Assembly: GCF_002878395.1 (NCBI RefSeq)
Contig: NC_061115.1
Coordinates: 90,786,795 to 90,850,794 of the forward strand
Source: Capsicum annuum
Taxonomy: Eukaryota > Streptophyta > Magnoliopsida > Solanales > Solanaceae
Length of the DNA: 64,000 bases
Direction of reading: 5' to 3'
How positions within the stretch are numbered: the stretch's first letter is position 1; each line of letters starts with the position of its first letter. Shown in pieces: positions 49,818 to 60,958 of this stretch. The notes under the pieces are model-generated. The model did no database searches. It had not been told where the DNA came from and saw nothing but the letters and a program-made list of their open reading frames with translations. Position numbers and translations under genes: made by a program.

Positions 49818-51715
49818 ATGGCTCCTAAACTACCAGTAAATGGAGGAGAAAGATCTCAAAAGGGTGGCGGCTAACCCACATTTGGATACAACACTAGACA
49901 ACATGGAAGGGAAATTCCCCTACTCTCTCAGTTTAAAGAAGAGAGTAAGGATAGTACTAGAAGTACCAGTTCGAGCCCAGACGAGGCTACAGTTGATGTC
50001 ACTCCACCTGAGACGGGTACTGTTGATACTGAGGATGCCAATTTAGAAGGGAAAACTAAAGCGGATAATGTAGAAATTGAACCTGAGGATGCTAACATTG
50101 TCAGACATAAGGATCCTTAAGTTCGGGAGGCAATTATATGGCAGATAGAGGGAGCACGTAAGAAGTTCTATCATGGGTTGACACCTATTGCGAGAGGTAT
50201 CAAAAGGTCATTTGCAGAAGAGCATTAGATTGTGACCAAGTACTTCCATGAATATCCAGAGTTGGAACGCCGGTTCAGCGAGTATGAACTAGCATGGATG
50301 AGCCAGCCATCGGGAGCCTATCAACCGAATTGGGTAAGAGAATTCCTTGCAAATTATCTTGTACTGGTAGAACATAACTTCCCAAAGGGTACATCCATTA
50401 TAAATTTTCCGAACAGAGAGTTTGTATATGTCCAAGGAGTCACTGTTGATATTTCAGCCCGAACAATTAATAGGATATTATTCAGACCAGAATATGAGGA
50501 CCTGCTAGCTATGCCTGATCTTGAGTACAGATTGAGAAATGCTTCCACTCAAATGCCTTGGGTGGCCTCATTCTTGACTGAGGATGGTAACCCCTCTTGG
50601 TTGACCAACTCATGGGAGCGTATTGCAAAATACTCCCTTAGTTTTAAGGACAAATTCTGGTGGGCTATTGTTCATTTGAGGTTAATGCCAAGAAAAAGTG
50701 ATAGAAACTTGGATAAAAATAGATCCATGCTGGTGGCAAGATTGATCTCAGGGCTTTATATTGACTTTGGCCAGATAATTGCAGATGAGATGTTCGTGAG
50801 GGCACACAAAATCTCTAGTTCATTCCCATTTCCGTGCTTAATCACGACTTTATGCAGACAGTTTGGTGTGCCCTTGATTCGTGAAGTAGACAATGAAATC
50901 TAGGCTATGCACAAACAAGATGTTGAGAATTCGAAAGATGACTCAAAGTTTGAGATGCATGTCACTAAGCCTCCAGCTTACCAGACTCAATCTGCACCAG
51001 TTCCTAATACTACATAGATTCCTACAGGTATGCCTTTACCCATTACCACCGATGTGCCACCTGAGTACGTACCCCAAGGCATATATGTAGGGCCAGGTTC
51101 CATACAATCTATGATTGTAGTAGATTTTACTGAATACAGGTTCACCCCAGAAAACTTTGCTAAGTCAGTAAAGACACAAAAGAGGTTTTAGAGACAGTTA
51201 GATGAGTGGGCTGCAGACTTCAAGCCTTTTGTTGATGAAATTATGGCTGATGCAGTTTGTCTATTCCAAACCATTTAGACTGAGATGGACACCATTGAAC
51301 TTTGAATCAACAAAAGGCTCGATTCACTGTCTCTCCTTGACCTTGCTAAGCTAATGGATGAGTTTGAACAAGCAAAGACAAATATTGCAGAGTTGAAGAG
51401 TAGGCAGTCATAACAGCCTGTGTTTGACCCAACCTTGGTGGAAAGTGATGTTAATGAGGGTATTGTGGACTTGATGGGCAGACTAGTGAAAGTCAAAGGG
51501 AAGGATAAATTGGATGAAAAAGATGCAAAGAAAGAAACAAAGAGGAGAAAGAGAGTAGAAATGACACCAAAACAATAAGAACGACATAATATTAAGAGAG
51601 CTCGAAAGAAGTAATTGAAAGATGAAGAAAAGAGAAGAAAGAAAGAAGAATACGAAGCAGAAGGGTTATCCACTAGTGCTACCCCCGCAAGGAGGCACAG
51701 TGCAAGATCAGTTTA
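49818..51715 (+). pseudogene. Athila ORF2 (env-position protein)
   Basis: An ATG at 49818 opens MAPKLP and a long frame broken by stops, ending ARSV and TAA near 51715. The best block is 50232-50903 (223 codons), including FHEYPELERRF, NYLVLVEHNFP and FWWAIVHLRLMP, the conserved domain often named putative plant transposon protein in Athila ORF2. The second half is a Glu/Lys-rich coiled coil with a basic tail (about 51330-51710: RRKRVEMTPKQ, RARKK). No signal peptide is visible in the start. Function is unknown; the once-proposed envelope role is not supported by anything I see here. Stops include TAG at 50226-50228 and 50901-50903, consistent with CAG changes. Confidence 0.85.
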
Positions 51716-53000
51716 AGAGATAATTCCTCCAATCTTGGAGGGTGAGGTTATGAGTAACCCTACCAACATAGGGGCCAACATTGCACTAGTATCCCTTTGT
51801 ATATGTGAATAATGAATGATTTTGGCATAAGACTATGAGCATGTATGTGTGATTATTTACTCTAATTATATAGCATGAGTGCATAACCTTCAGTGAGTCT
51901 GCATTTGGCATTAACATGTAAGAGGTGCATAAATCATATGATGGATATTCTTAGAGTAGCAGAAGAAGTTTAACTTAGTTACCTCTGTGTGTGTGAGGAA
52001 TTATCTTAAGTACTTGCATAGTGTAGTGCCTAGAACTTGCCCAAGTCATTGAGATTATTCTCTAATTGATTTAATAGGATAGGATGGTAGGCCTCCTTGA
52101 ACTTGTAGTCCACTTAGCCTAAATAATTAACCTCTCTAAGATATCTCCCTCACTCGAACCCATTTTGAGCTTTTTAGTAGTTTTCTTTATTTCCCATAAC
52201 TATAATTAACTCTCCACAGGGCATTAGCATTCAACTCTGGCCCTGGTCTAATATTGGGCATTGTGCATCATAACTTAGGCAAAACACCTAAGTTGAGGGT
52301 GTCTATTATCAAAATGTAAGCACCCAGTGGAAAGTTGGTTTAGATTATAGTTTAAAGGCATTTGACCCTGATCTATTCAATGATATTATGCACCTTAGCT
52401 TACTGCATCAGCATAAATTAAGGGTGGCTGATGGTTATTTAAAAAAAACATAGAATTGATGATTTAAGTATAATTGATTAAGGGAGATTATAAGCAAGTT
52501 GATGAAAATAAAAGTATGTGAATGAAAAGTTGCTAGGGCAAGGAGAGTTTAGCCCTAATGAGTCACTTTACCCAAAAGAGTACCCTAACCTAGATTGAAG
52601 CCTCATTACAAGCGTAGAAATGACCTATTTGATCCTAGCAAATCATCTTTGAGGGTGTGTTAAATGGAAAGGGCAAGCCTATGGGTACATGAACTATTCT
52701 TGTAACTTCTTTAATGAGCGTGAGAGTTTAGATTATGTCCATGTAGTATAAAAAGTGGTGGACTTCATTTTTTTGAGGTGAACTGGAGTTTTTCTTAGTT
52801 CTGCTGTTCTTTATGAGATATGACATCCATGTTTGTGTGTGCTGAATTATAATCAATGCTGGGTGTAGAACCTGTTGGTTGAAACTCATATGAGTGAAAT
52901 GATGAGTGAATGGTTGCATCAAAGTGATTCATTAGTTAGTTGATTATCATGGTATGGTTCATGTTTGCAATTGGATGCGGAGTTGCTTGAGGACAAGCAA
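51716..53000 (+). other. Athila 3' untranslated region with hairpins
   Basis: Non-coding. It contains a perfect 8-bp hairpin AACTTAGG (52272-52279) / CCTAAGTT (52287-52294) and, just before the polypurine tract, GTTGCTTG (52982-52989) / CAAGCAAC (52994-53001). Both recur in the gutted relative at 59242-59262 and 58495-58512. Confidence 0.75.
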
Positions 53001-53001
53001 C

Positions 53002-53020
53002 AATCTTAAGTTAAGGGTGT
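53002..53020 (+). promoter_or_regulatory. Athila polypurine tract region
   Basis: TTAAGTTAAGGGTGT-type sequence lies immediately before the 3' LTR. It is less purine-pure than usual but matches the same place in the gutted relative (AAGTTGAGGGTG on its strand). Confidence 0.6.
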
Positions 53021-54579
53021 TGATGTTTTGGCTTTCAATGAAACATTTTGCATCTTTTTCTTGAGAAAGTTGTATGTTTTAAAACAACTAAGGTTGCATT
53101 TAATTCTGGTTTTTAATGTTTCAGGGTAATGATCTAGCTGAAGAAAAAGTTTCAGAAAAGTGGCAGAAAAACACTTCTGACAGTCAAAATGAGGGATAGT
53201 CAGTGTTGCGATGAACCACCAAGTTAACCGTCAGATCTAACAAGAACTCCACTTTTCAGAAGACTCTGCGACGGTAGAAATGGTGAACCATCAGTCATGA
53301 AATGGATCACCAACTTGATCGTCCTGCTATGATGGGACAAATAGCGGGCCATTAGTCTTATGACGGACCACCAAATTGGCCATCAGTGTCATCTAGAACC
53401 AGGATCCCTGAAGGACTCATTGATAGACCAAGCGGTGAACCGTCAGTCTTAAGACGGACCACCAAGTTGGCCATCAATTTTATCCAGAAAGTGACTTTCC
53501 CAGATCAGCAGCAACGGGCCAAATAGTGGACCATCAACCTTGCGATGGACCACCAATTTGGCCATCACTTTGGACGCAAATTTTACAATTTCGAATTATA
53601 AATCCCTTTAGCTGGGAACATATAAATACAAGGTATTAGGGCTTAGTAGATATACTTTTGTGTTTAGTTTCATACTCTCTCCTCTATTGAGAGCCTTGTA
53701 CTACTTTTTCATTGGGATTTGACTCTAAAAATTGAAAGTTGATTATTAGTTTTCATAATTTCTATAAAAGATCGAGAAGAACAATACTGTGATATTTGTA
53801 AGTACTTTTCTAAAGTTATTTATGAACATCAATATAACTTTGATTTCTTATATGAAGATGAGTGACTAAACTCCCAAAACTACGGTTATGGAACCTTGAT
53901 GTAGAGAATTATTTTAGGGTTGAGAATGGGTTTGATTTCTAACATCTATCGAATTTGCATGAATCTTTCTTCATCTTAATGACATCTCTTGGTTGCAAAC
54001 TTGAGACATGAGCCAATAAACTCCACTTGTCTGACAAGAAAGTGGATGTTGGGAAAATAAGTGATTCACATGAACTCCATAGGTTTACCCTTTGGGTTAA
54101 CGGGTTGATGCCTTAACAGGATCAACCCTCATGAGGGTGTTATTAAATAGTGCATGAATCCTTTAAGTTTGAGAGAAGTAAAGGGTGAAATACTTATTTG
54201 GCTGACAAATATATGGGTAATCCTTAGAATTCAATAATTCTTGTAATTGGATACATAAGTTAGATTTTGAACACAAACTCGCAACCCTAATTGTTCGAAC
54301 AACTTGGTGAGTATAACTCTTGTTAATTCATTATTATTGAAATTAAATCTATATTTACTCTTAGTAGCTAGACTTTTGTGTAACACAAATACAAAAGAGC
54401 ACCGTTAACATTTCCAAGCCCTCCTTTATTTCGAAACCTTAGATCAACAGTGTAATAACAATCACAATACTAAGTGAACACTGTATTCCCTGTGGGATTC
54501 AACCCCCAAACCAGTTGGGTTCTATATTTGACAGCGACCGCTTACTCTCTCGTACGAGAGGTGTAATTTGGGCGTATAA
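53021..54579 (+). repeat. Athila 3' LTR
   Basis: 1559 bp from TGATGTTTTGGC to GGGCGTATAA, with the near-palindromic array at 53175-53580. It is followed by the target duplication AATAT (54580-54584). Confidence 0.93.
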
Positions 54580-54584
54580 AATAT

Positions 54585-56619
54585 CATCTCTATAGGTCAT
54601 ATATCGTATCTAAGAGGAAATAGCATCTCTAAAGGCCCAATATCACATCTAAGAGGAATTAATATCTCTATATGCCATCAATCATAATTCGGAAAAAGTC
54701 ATCACAATTTATTAATTCACCAAGCAAATCTCGTAAATAAGGCTCATTAGTTTCAACTAGGCATAACATCCGTAACTAAGTCCACAAGGGCTTATACAAG
54801 TCTTGGCAAGGGCTGGACGAACCTGCTCCTAATCCTCAATTTCTATATTTAGGTTATCTACGCCCCAAACTAGGCTAAGGTATCTAGTTCACCTTTAGAT
54901 GTTCAGTAAGCCATAACTAATCCTAAGATAGGAACTTCATCTAAAAACATGAGTATTTAAGTCAAATCTACCCAAATAATGGTTTCAAAACCACTAGACT
55001 AGCCTAACGAAGGTTAATCATACTAAACATGATTTCAACACTTTAGCCACATCCTAAACCTAGTATCATATCATATTCCTACTACAAATTAGTCCCATCT
55101 TGGATGAAGGCAATAGGATTCTAAAAGTTTATAAGCATTCCACCTTATGGGTCCAAAACCCTTATCTAACGCCCAAAACTTCAATATTCAATACCAATTC
55201 ATTCTATGCATAATCAAACCTAACATTCACATTCACATGCAATATTAATCACACATCATCTACGGAGAAAAGTAGACATAAGCCTACTTTAATGCCGAAT
55301 CGCAAAACCTCAAATCTTTATCCAAGTTCCCATATTCACTTCAAAATCCCAAAATTCCATCTCACTATGAAAATTGAAATCTACTCATCAATACGAGTCT
55401 AACAATATCTATATTGACTACTTTTGGTTTGGGGTCAAAACGAACCCTTGAAATGGGTTCCCAAAAAAGAAAAGCAAAATTGGAACTTTACTTGAAAAAC
55501 TTGTTCCTCATATTTTTAGAAATCTACAGCTAAAAATTCAAGTCAAATCAAGTAAAAAACGAGGTTCAAATCGAAGAAAAATCATTTTAGAGCTTTACTG
55601 GGTAAAAACTTTAAAATCCGGATTTAAATCAAGAATCAGAGTTGTTTTGATGGTTAAATTGATGAAAAACTAGTAATTATAAGATAAGAATATTATTCAA
55701 GTGAAAAGGAGTGAAATTGGGGTTTAAAATCAAGCCCTAAGATTTTTGGGATTTTGAAAAATTAATCAAGAAATTTCTAAGAAAAGGGTGAATTCTTCAC
55801 TTAAATTTATAATAGAATCAAGAAATAGATGTTAATCTAGCTTTCCCGAGCTTCCACTAGTTTTACTTTTAAGCTCCCACACTGTTTGAAGGTTTAACTC
55901 TCAAGAGGAAAGATTATAAATGAGGTTAAAACTCTTTAAATAGTGCAGAAAAATCTGCAAAACTTTTACCCCTTCCGGACGGACTTCGACGAGGTACTTG
56001 AAATTTGTTCGGAGTTTGATATAAGAAAAAGAATTATGTAAACACACTAAACGACACTATAGACTCAATGGAGATATCAGATTTTTAAAAAAAAAACATC
56101 ATTTTCACAAAGTTGACCCCCAAATTTGAAATTACAATTTTTCAAACCGAGGGTCTAAATGAGGTTTAAAAGTCATAAAATCACACCAAACATGTTATCA
56201 TCCTAAAATCGATATCATGGATCTGTTGGTGAAGTCAAATTTTGTATCCGAGGTTGTTTCTATCAAATATGGGTTCCACACCCATATTCTCGATTTTCCA
56301 ACTTTTTGACCAATAGGTCGAAATGAGCTCAGGTACATTGAGACCCGAATCAAAGGTCTACCTAGCCTAAAATTGATATTATGGATCTTCTAGTGTAGTC
56401 AAAATTTGCATTCGATATTGTTTCACTGAAGTTTTCTCCTGATGACCATTTGAATCAACAAAAACTTCAAAACAGGGAACTGGATCTAAAAACCAAATGA
56501 ATTGCCCGGTAACCGAACCATCAGTCCCAACAAGTCATAAATAACTTGGGTCATCTATGAATAATCTCAAATGGTAGAAATAAGCATAAATATGGAAAAT
56601 GAACGAAATGCTCATTATA
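54585..56619 (-). repeat. LARD-like element, 5' LTR, second part
   Basis: Resumes the LTR exactly where 41141 left off (ATCATCTCTATAGGTC, as at 32478 onward) and ends CTCATTATA, the counterpart of the left copy's end at 34538. Confidence 0.85.
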
Positions 56620-56690
56620 GCTGTCCTGACTACGACTCTCCTTACGAGTCGTAGGGTCTCTATATGAGTCATAAGACCTAAGTCGTAAGG
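56620..56690 (+). repeat. 3' LTR of the chromovirus, second piece
   Basis: Continues the 3' LTR with CTGTCCTGACTACGACTC. It has a perfect hairpin CTACGACTC (56630-56638) / GAGTCGTAG (56646-56654). It ends with the target duplication TAAGG (56686-56690) of the next insertion. Confidence 0.85.
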
Positions 56691-58474
56691 TGTTAAAACT
56701 CAACTTACACCTCAATTTAGTGTAAGGCGGTCGTCGTTAATATATTTACCCAACTTTAGAGTCGGGGTTGAATCCACAGGGAATAATGTAAGTGGCGATT
56801 AAACTAGTTTAAAACTAAAGCTACAAGTTAAATTCAAACAAATGATATTAAAAGATAAAATGGGGGTTTACGTTTAACAAGTTGTTGTTTGTCACTTTAC
56901 TTTCGGTGTTTGTAAATCAAGAGTTTATAAAATAACCAGAATTATGTTCACTAGGGCTTCCGGTACATGACAGATGCTAAAAGTGGTTCAATATTCTCAC
57001 AGTGGGCAGGATAACAAGCTATCTTTATAAATGTTATGCTTAAATATATCTCGACCTACTTAAGCATTTAATTCCCTACTCCTCTCGAACATAGAGAATT
57101 TCTATTTACTACCTAGATGTTACCTCAGGTTAACCAACCTTGTTACAGCGCTGATTATTAAACAAAGTATTTCTGAGTCCCTGTTGATAATTCACTTCCT
57201 AATATATTTGATTTATTTCTCAAGAAAATCAAAGAAGGTGTGTCTACTGTTTGCAACCAATAAACGTTAATTAAAATCTCAGAATTATCAAGAAATCCTA
57301 CCATCTTTTGAATCTTGAACACTTAGTACCTTATCAAAAGCTAACCCTAGATCCCATAACTCAGGTTAATAGAGTTTTGCCACTCATGATGTTACGAGTG
57401 AAACGCATAATTGAATTCATGATTTGAAAGATAAACTTACAGAGATGAATAATAACTAGTAAATCGCAGATTAGATCACAAAGGAAAATCCAAGAATAAT
57501 GATAATAATCTCTTCAAAGTATTTGCTTTTTCAAGCCAAGAAATTTTGAGAGAAAATATCAAAAGTCTTTTAAAACTCAAGTGACAACCCCCTCGTCCCC
57601 TAGAAAAATACTAAACAATGATTTTTCATAGTAAATCCTAAATAAGGAAATAAAATCAAAATGTTCAGAAAATCCTTCGGAATAGGTGATGACATTTGTG
57701 ACAGCGTGTCAAGGTCTTGACGACTTATCAGGAATGTTGTCAGGCCCTCCAGCGTTTTTGGCATCTTCTGCTTTAACTGACGACAAAGCTTGATGACTTA
57801 TCAGATACGTTATGACATATCACAAATGTCATCACTTCTTCATTCAAAATTTGATTCTCTGCCTACACTTGACAGTAATTGTGATGCCTTATCACAGTTG
57901 TGACGACATATCAGAAATGTCATCATATTTTCATTTTAATCCTTCTAACACTGCAACACCTAACGTGATTTCTGATAACTTATCACAGGGCTGACGACTT
58001 ATCAGGAATGTCATCAGCCACCTGGCATGATTTCTGATAACTTATCACAAGGATAATGACGATGATGATGGCTTATCAAGATTTTGATGGCTGATCAAGA
58101 ACATCTTCACATTCCTGTTCAAATTCTCATGTCCTATCTACGTTTGACGGTATCCTTGAGCCTTATCACCATCCTTACGGCTTATCACGAAATGTCATCA
58201 ACTCTTTCAATTGAAACTCATTTCCTGTTTAAGGCTGACGTTGTCTTTGATAGCTTATCACTGTGCTGACGACTTATCATGAATGTCGTTAGCCACACTT
58301 GTCTTTAGATTTCTTCAAATTTCAACCTTTTTGATTCCATTATCGTTGGTTCTCTATCATATCAGCTTCAATTGCAAAATCAAACATAAACTAATCAAAA
58401 ATAACTAAAGTTGTTCAAGACCTAATTATTTAGAGTTAAAAGCCTCAAATGTGTTAGCATATGCTCACATATCA
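56691..58474 (-). repeat. Gutted Athila element, 3' LTR (left copy)
   Basis: 1784 bp, plus-strand reading TGTTAAAACTCAAC to CTCACATATCA. It holds an array of TGAYGACTTATCA / AATGTCRTCA dyads at about 57685-58300. Confidence 0.88.
57685..58300. repeat. Dyad repeat array in left LTR of the gutted element
   Basis: About ten copies of an imperfect palindrome with arms TGAYGAC and GTCRTCA around TTATCAGGAA-like centres, in irregular spacing, with short unique sequence between. Several ATG-initiated ORFs here are products of the repeat and are not genes. Confidence 0.8.
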
Positions 58475-60010
58475 ACACCCTCAACTTAAAACAATTGCTT
58501 GTCCTCAAGCAACCGAAACATAACTAAGAGAATACAAAGTACAATTTGGCAGTCAATTTTCTATATCATCCCAACACAACTTCACCTTTTCCCAGGTATA
58601 TCAATTCAAACTCAATTGTGTATACTATGGAAAAACAACAGTGCAATACATAGGAATCAAGATATGGCATAAATTTAGTAATAGAAACCATGCATGTACC
58701 AAGATCACACTATCTGAACAAGTTAGCAACTAGCAACACAACCTGTGTTCCCTCACAGCAAAAAAATACCTTTTTCACTCATATCAAAAATCATATATAT
58801 ACACTTAGGGATAATCATGAGACTCACTCTTAGAATAAAGTTCCACTCAATATAGGTCAAAAGCCATAGGCTTGCCCTTATAGTCAGTACCAAGGTTTTC
58901 AGACAGGCCAGCTAGGATCACTATAGGTATTTTTCTTGGCTTGTAATATAGGCTAGGGGTTGGTATGATATTCAAGTATTTAAAGTGACTACACCTCCTT
59001 GACACTATGCTAACATCTTTGGGTTTTACTTCTTAACCTTTTTATCTTCCTCCCTTTTATTGATCACACATGCTCAAGATGGATGCGGTCTTTTCAATCA
59101 TTATATTATCTTTTCATCATCTTTAATACAACTTTCTCTTTTCTTATTCCTTTACACCGCACCCAACTTTTTATTCTTTTATCTTATTCTACCCTCTTCA
59201 TGATCATTTTGCATCACACACCCTTATAATATCCATCCTCAACTTAGGCTGTTTGCCTAAGTCAAGGTGAACAGTGTCCAGGGAGGGCTAGGGCCAAAAC
59301 AGGTTCATTGTGAAACAAATGGGAAGGTGATATGTGTCATGAAAGAAATAGGATATTCATGCTCAAAATAGGGATCAAAGGATATTATGTATATAGGGAA
59401 GGTCATTAAGGCTAAAAGTGAGCTAATATCAAAATGGCCTATGATCCTCTCCTAACCCCCATCCTATAACCAAGGAAAGACTAATCGGGAAAGTTCTAGA
59501 TTCACACACAAAGGTAATGAGTAAGACCTCACACACGTATGGAACACAAATTTATCTCACATCACTACTTTTCCAATTTGTGTAATTATTTAGCACTGAT
59601 TATCAAGTTGCCAGAACTAATGCCACTAAAAGATGCACTGTGGTCACAATTAGATGCTGTTCACACAGTATTATAAATAGACACTTGGAGAGGTGCTCAA
59701 AAATCATAAAACATATTAACTGCCTCATTACTTGTATTTCTCCTAGTTAACAACAACACATCACAAAACAAACACAATACGGCTAAACATGCCGGCTCTA
59801 CTAGAAACAAGACTCTGGGGAAAAGAGGCATGACAACAAAAACCCACAGAGAATATCAACACCCACGAGTATCCCCACCCTCAACTTAAAAATCATGCAA
59901 TTTCCCCAGTGCTTCAAACCAAAATAAGAGAGTTAGAAATATAACCATGGCACTATAGGTGCAAAGATTTGATGTCAATCACATAATACGAATACAATAA
60001 CAAAATACCT

Positions 60011-60060
60011 TGGGTTGCTTCCCAAGAAGTGCCTAATTTAGTGTCGCGGCATGACCCAAC
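60011..60060 (-). promoter_or_regulatory. Post-integrase conserved motif, gutted element copy
   Basis: The minus strand reads TTGGGTCATGCCGCGACACT, then AAATTAGGCACTTCTTGGGA and AGCAACCCAA, matching 48481-48531 of the full Athila element. It is kept although the integrase upstream is absent. Confidence 0.7.
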
Positions 60061-60938
60061 TCAACTCTTTCCTCCACCTTAAAGATATAAATTTCAGCCC
60101 CAACTTAGAGTCCATCTTCTTACCTCAATCATAGGGGGATGGTACAAAGATTAAGAAACCGAGTAATGGATGCGGCTTGGTAAACAACTCGGTCTTAAAG
60201 TGAGGTATGTTTTTATATTGCTTATTGAGTGTAAACTAATGAATATAGGATTCTTGTTCCTCATCTTCACACTCTTCCACTATGTTAGATGATTCCACAG
60301 ACAAGATATCATCTAAACATAATATGGAAAATGGTTTTGAGTGAGGCCCAACTAATTCTACTTCAAAATTTACACTATCTACTAAACACTCACTTTTATT
60401 CATCTTCTCAATGTCAGTCTTAAGATCAAGATGACAATTGAGTGGTTGTGATTCTTAATTTTTCTTCTCGAATTGGTTAATGTCCTCTTCATATTCTTCT
60501 TTATTTAGCCACTGTAAACATGGTGGGAGTGGTAACTCCTTTAGCTTTTCCCACAACTTTCCTTGATTCTCTAAAATTCTTTTCATCAATTTATTCGCTT
60601 GAATTGAGACAACACACATATCTTCAGTATGATAACTTTGGCCACAGGCCAAACACTAAGTTATAGTAAATAGGATAGTATCTATATCATATTATGAAGG
60701 TCCCATCCATGCACTTCCAGATAAATCTGGACAGCAACCCTCAAAATATGGTCCCCCTCAATAATAACAAGAATCGTCATCACTTAAAAAACCATCTATC
60801 TAGGATGACATCTCAAGAAAGGTGTGAGAGAAATTAAAATAAAAGAAAATAAAAAAATATAAAATAACAATTATTTACAAGTTTGAATTAAAGTAAGTAG
60901 GCTAAAATTCCAAACCAACTCAATACGCCAAATTGTTT

Positions 60939-60954
60939 CCCGTCAACGATGCCA
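60939..60954 (-). promoter_or_regulatory. Primer binding site of the gutted Athila element
   Basis: The minus strand reads TGGCATCGTTGACGGG, close to the Athila site TGGCGCCGTTGCCGGG. It sets the orientation of the element. Confidence 0.85.
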
Positions 60955-60958
60955 TTTT

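Larger units (their letters stand above)
41142..54579 (+). mobile_element. Athila-type Ty3/Gypsy retrotransposon
   Basis: A complete-length but inactive element of about 13.4 kb: 5' LTR 41142-42690, primer site, gag, protease, RT, RNase H, integrase, a long spacer, ORF2 at the env position, 3' UTR with hairpins, polypurine tract, 3' LTR 53021-54579. It is flanked by AATAT on both sides (41137-41141 and 54580-54584). It interrupts the right LTR of the LARD-like element; the uninterrupted sequence is at about 32470. Stops, mostly TAG in place of CAG, break every ORF. Confidence 0.93.
29916..56619 (-). mobile_element. LARD-like retrotransposon with 4.6 kb LTRs
   Basis: Two direct copies, 29916-34538 and 38611-56619 (the second interrupted by an Athila element), enclose a 4.07 kb interior. 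The primer site on the minus strand beside the right copy makes the right copy the 5' LTR. Flanks are ACTAT on the left and GCTGT on the right, each one change from ACTGT, which is the sequence at the matching point in the undisturbed 5' LTR (near 24108); I take this as a 5-bp target duplication. No protein domain was readable in the interior. LTR and interior sizes resemble large retrotransposon derivatives (LARDs), non-autonomous elements mobilised by relatives. Confidence 0.8.
58475..60958 (-). other. Gutted Athila element interior
   Basis: On the minus strand from the right: primer site (60939-60954), a leader with a 65-codon ORF (60455-60652, starting MACGQSYHTEDMCV, containing NQGKLWEKLKELPLPPCLQW) that I cannot assign, the post-integrase motif (60011-60060), hairpin (59242-59262), hairpin (58495-58512) and polypurine region. 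The stretch 59300-60000 has no feature I can name. The leader ORF may be a fragment of Gag or a chance ORF. Confidence 0.7.

Noticed and set aside
49818..51715. Athila ORF2 as a true retroviral envelope gene
   Set aside because: No signal peptide or clear membrane span is visible; the sequence shows a plant-specific domain and a charged coiled-coil tail.
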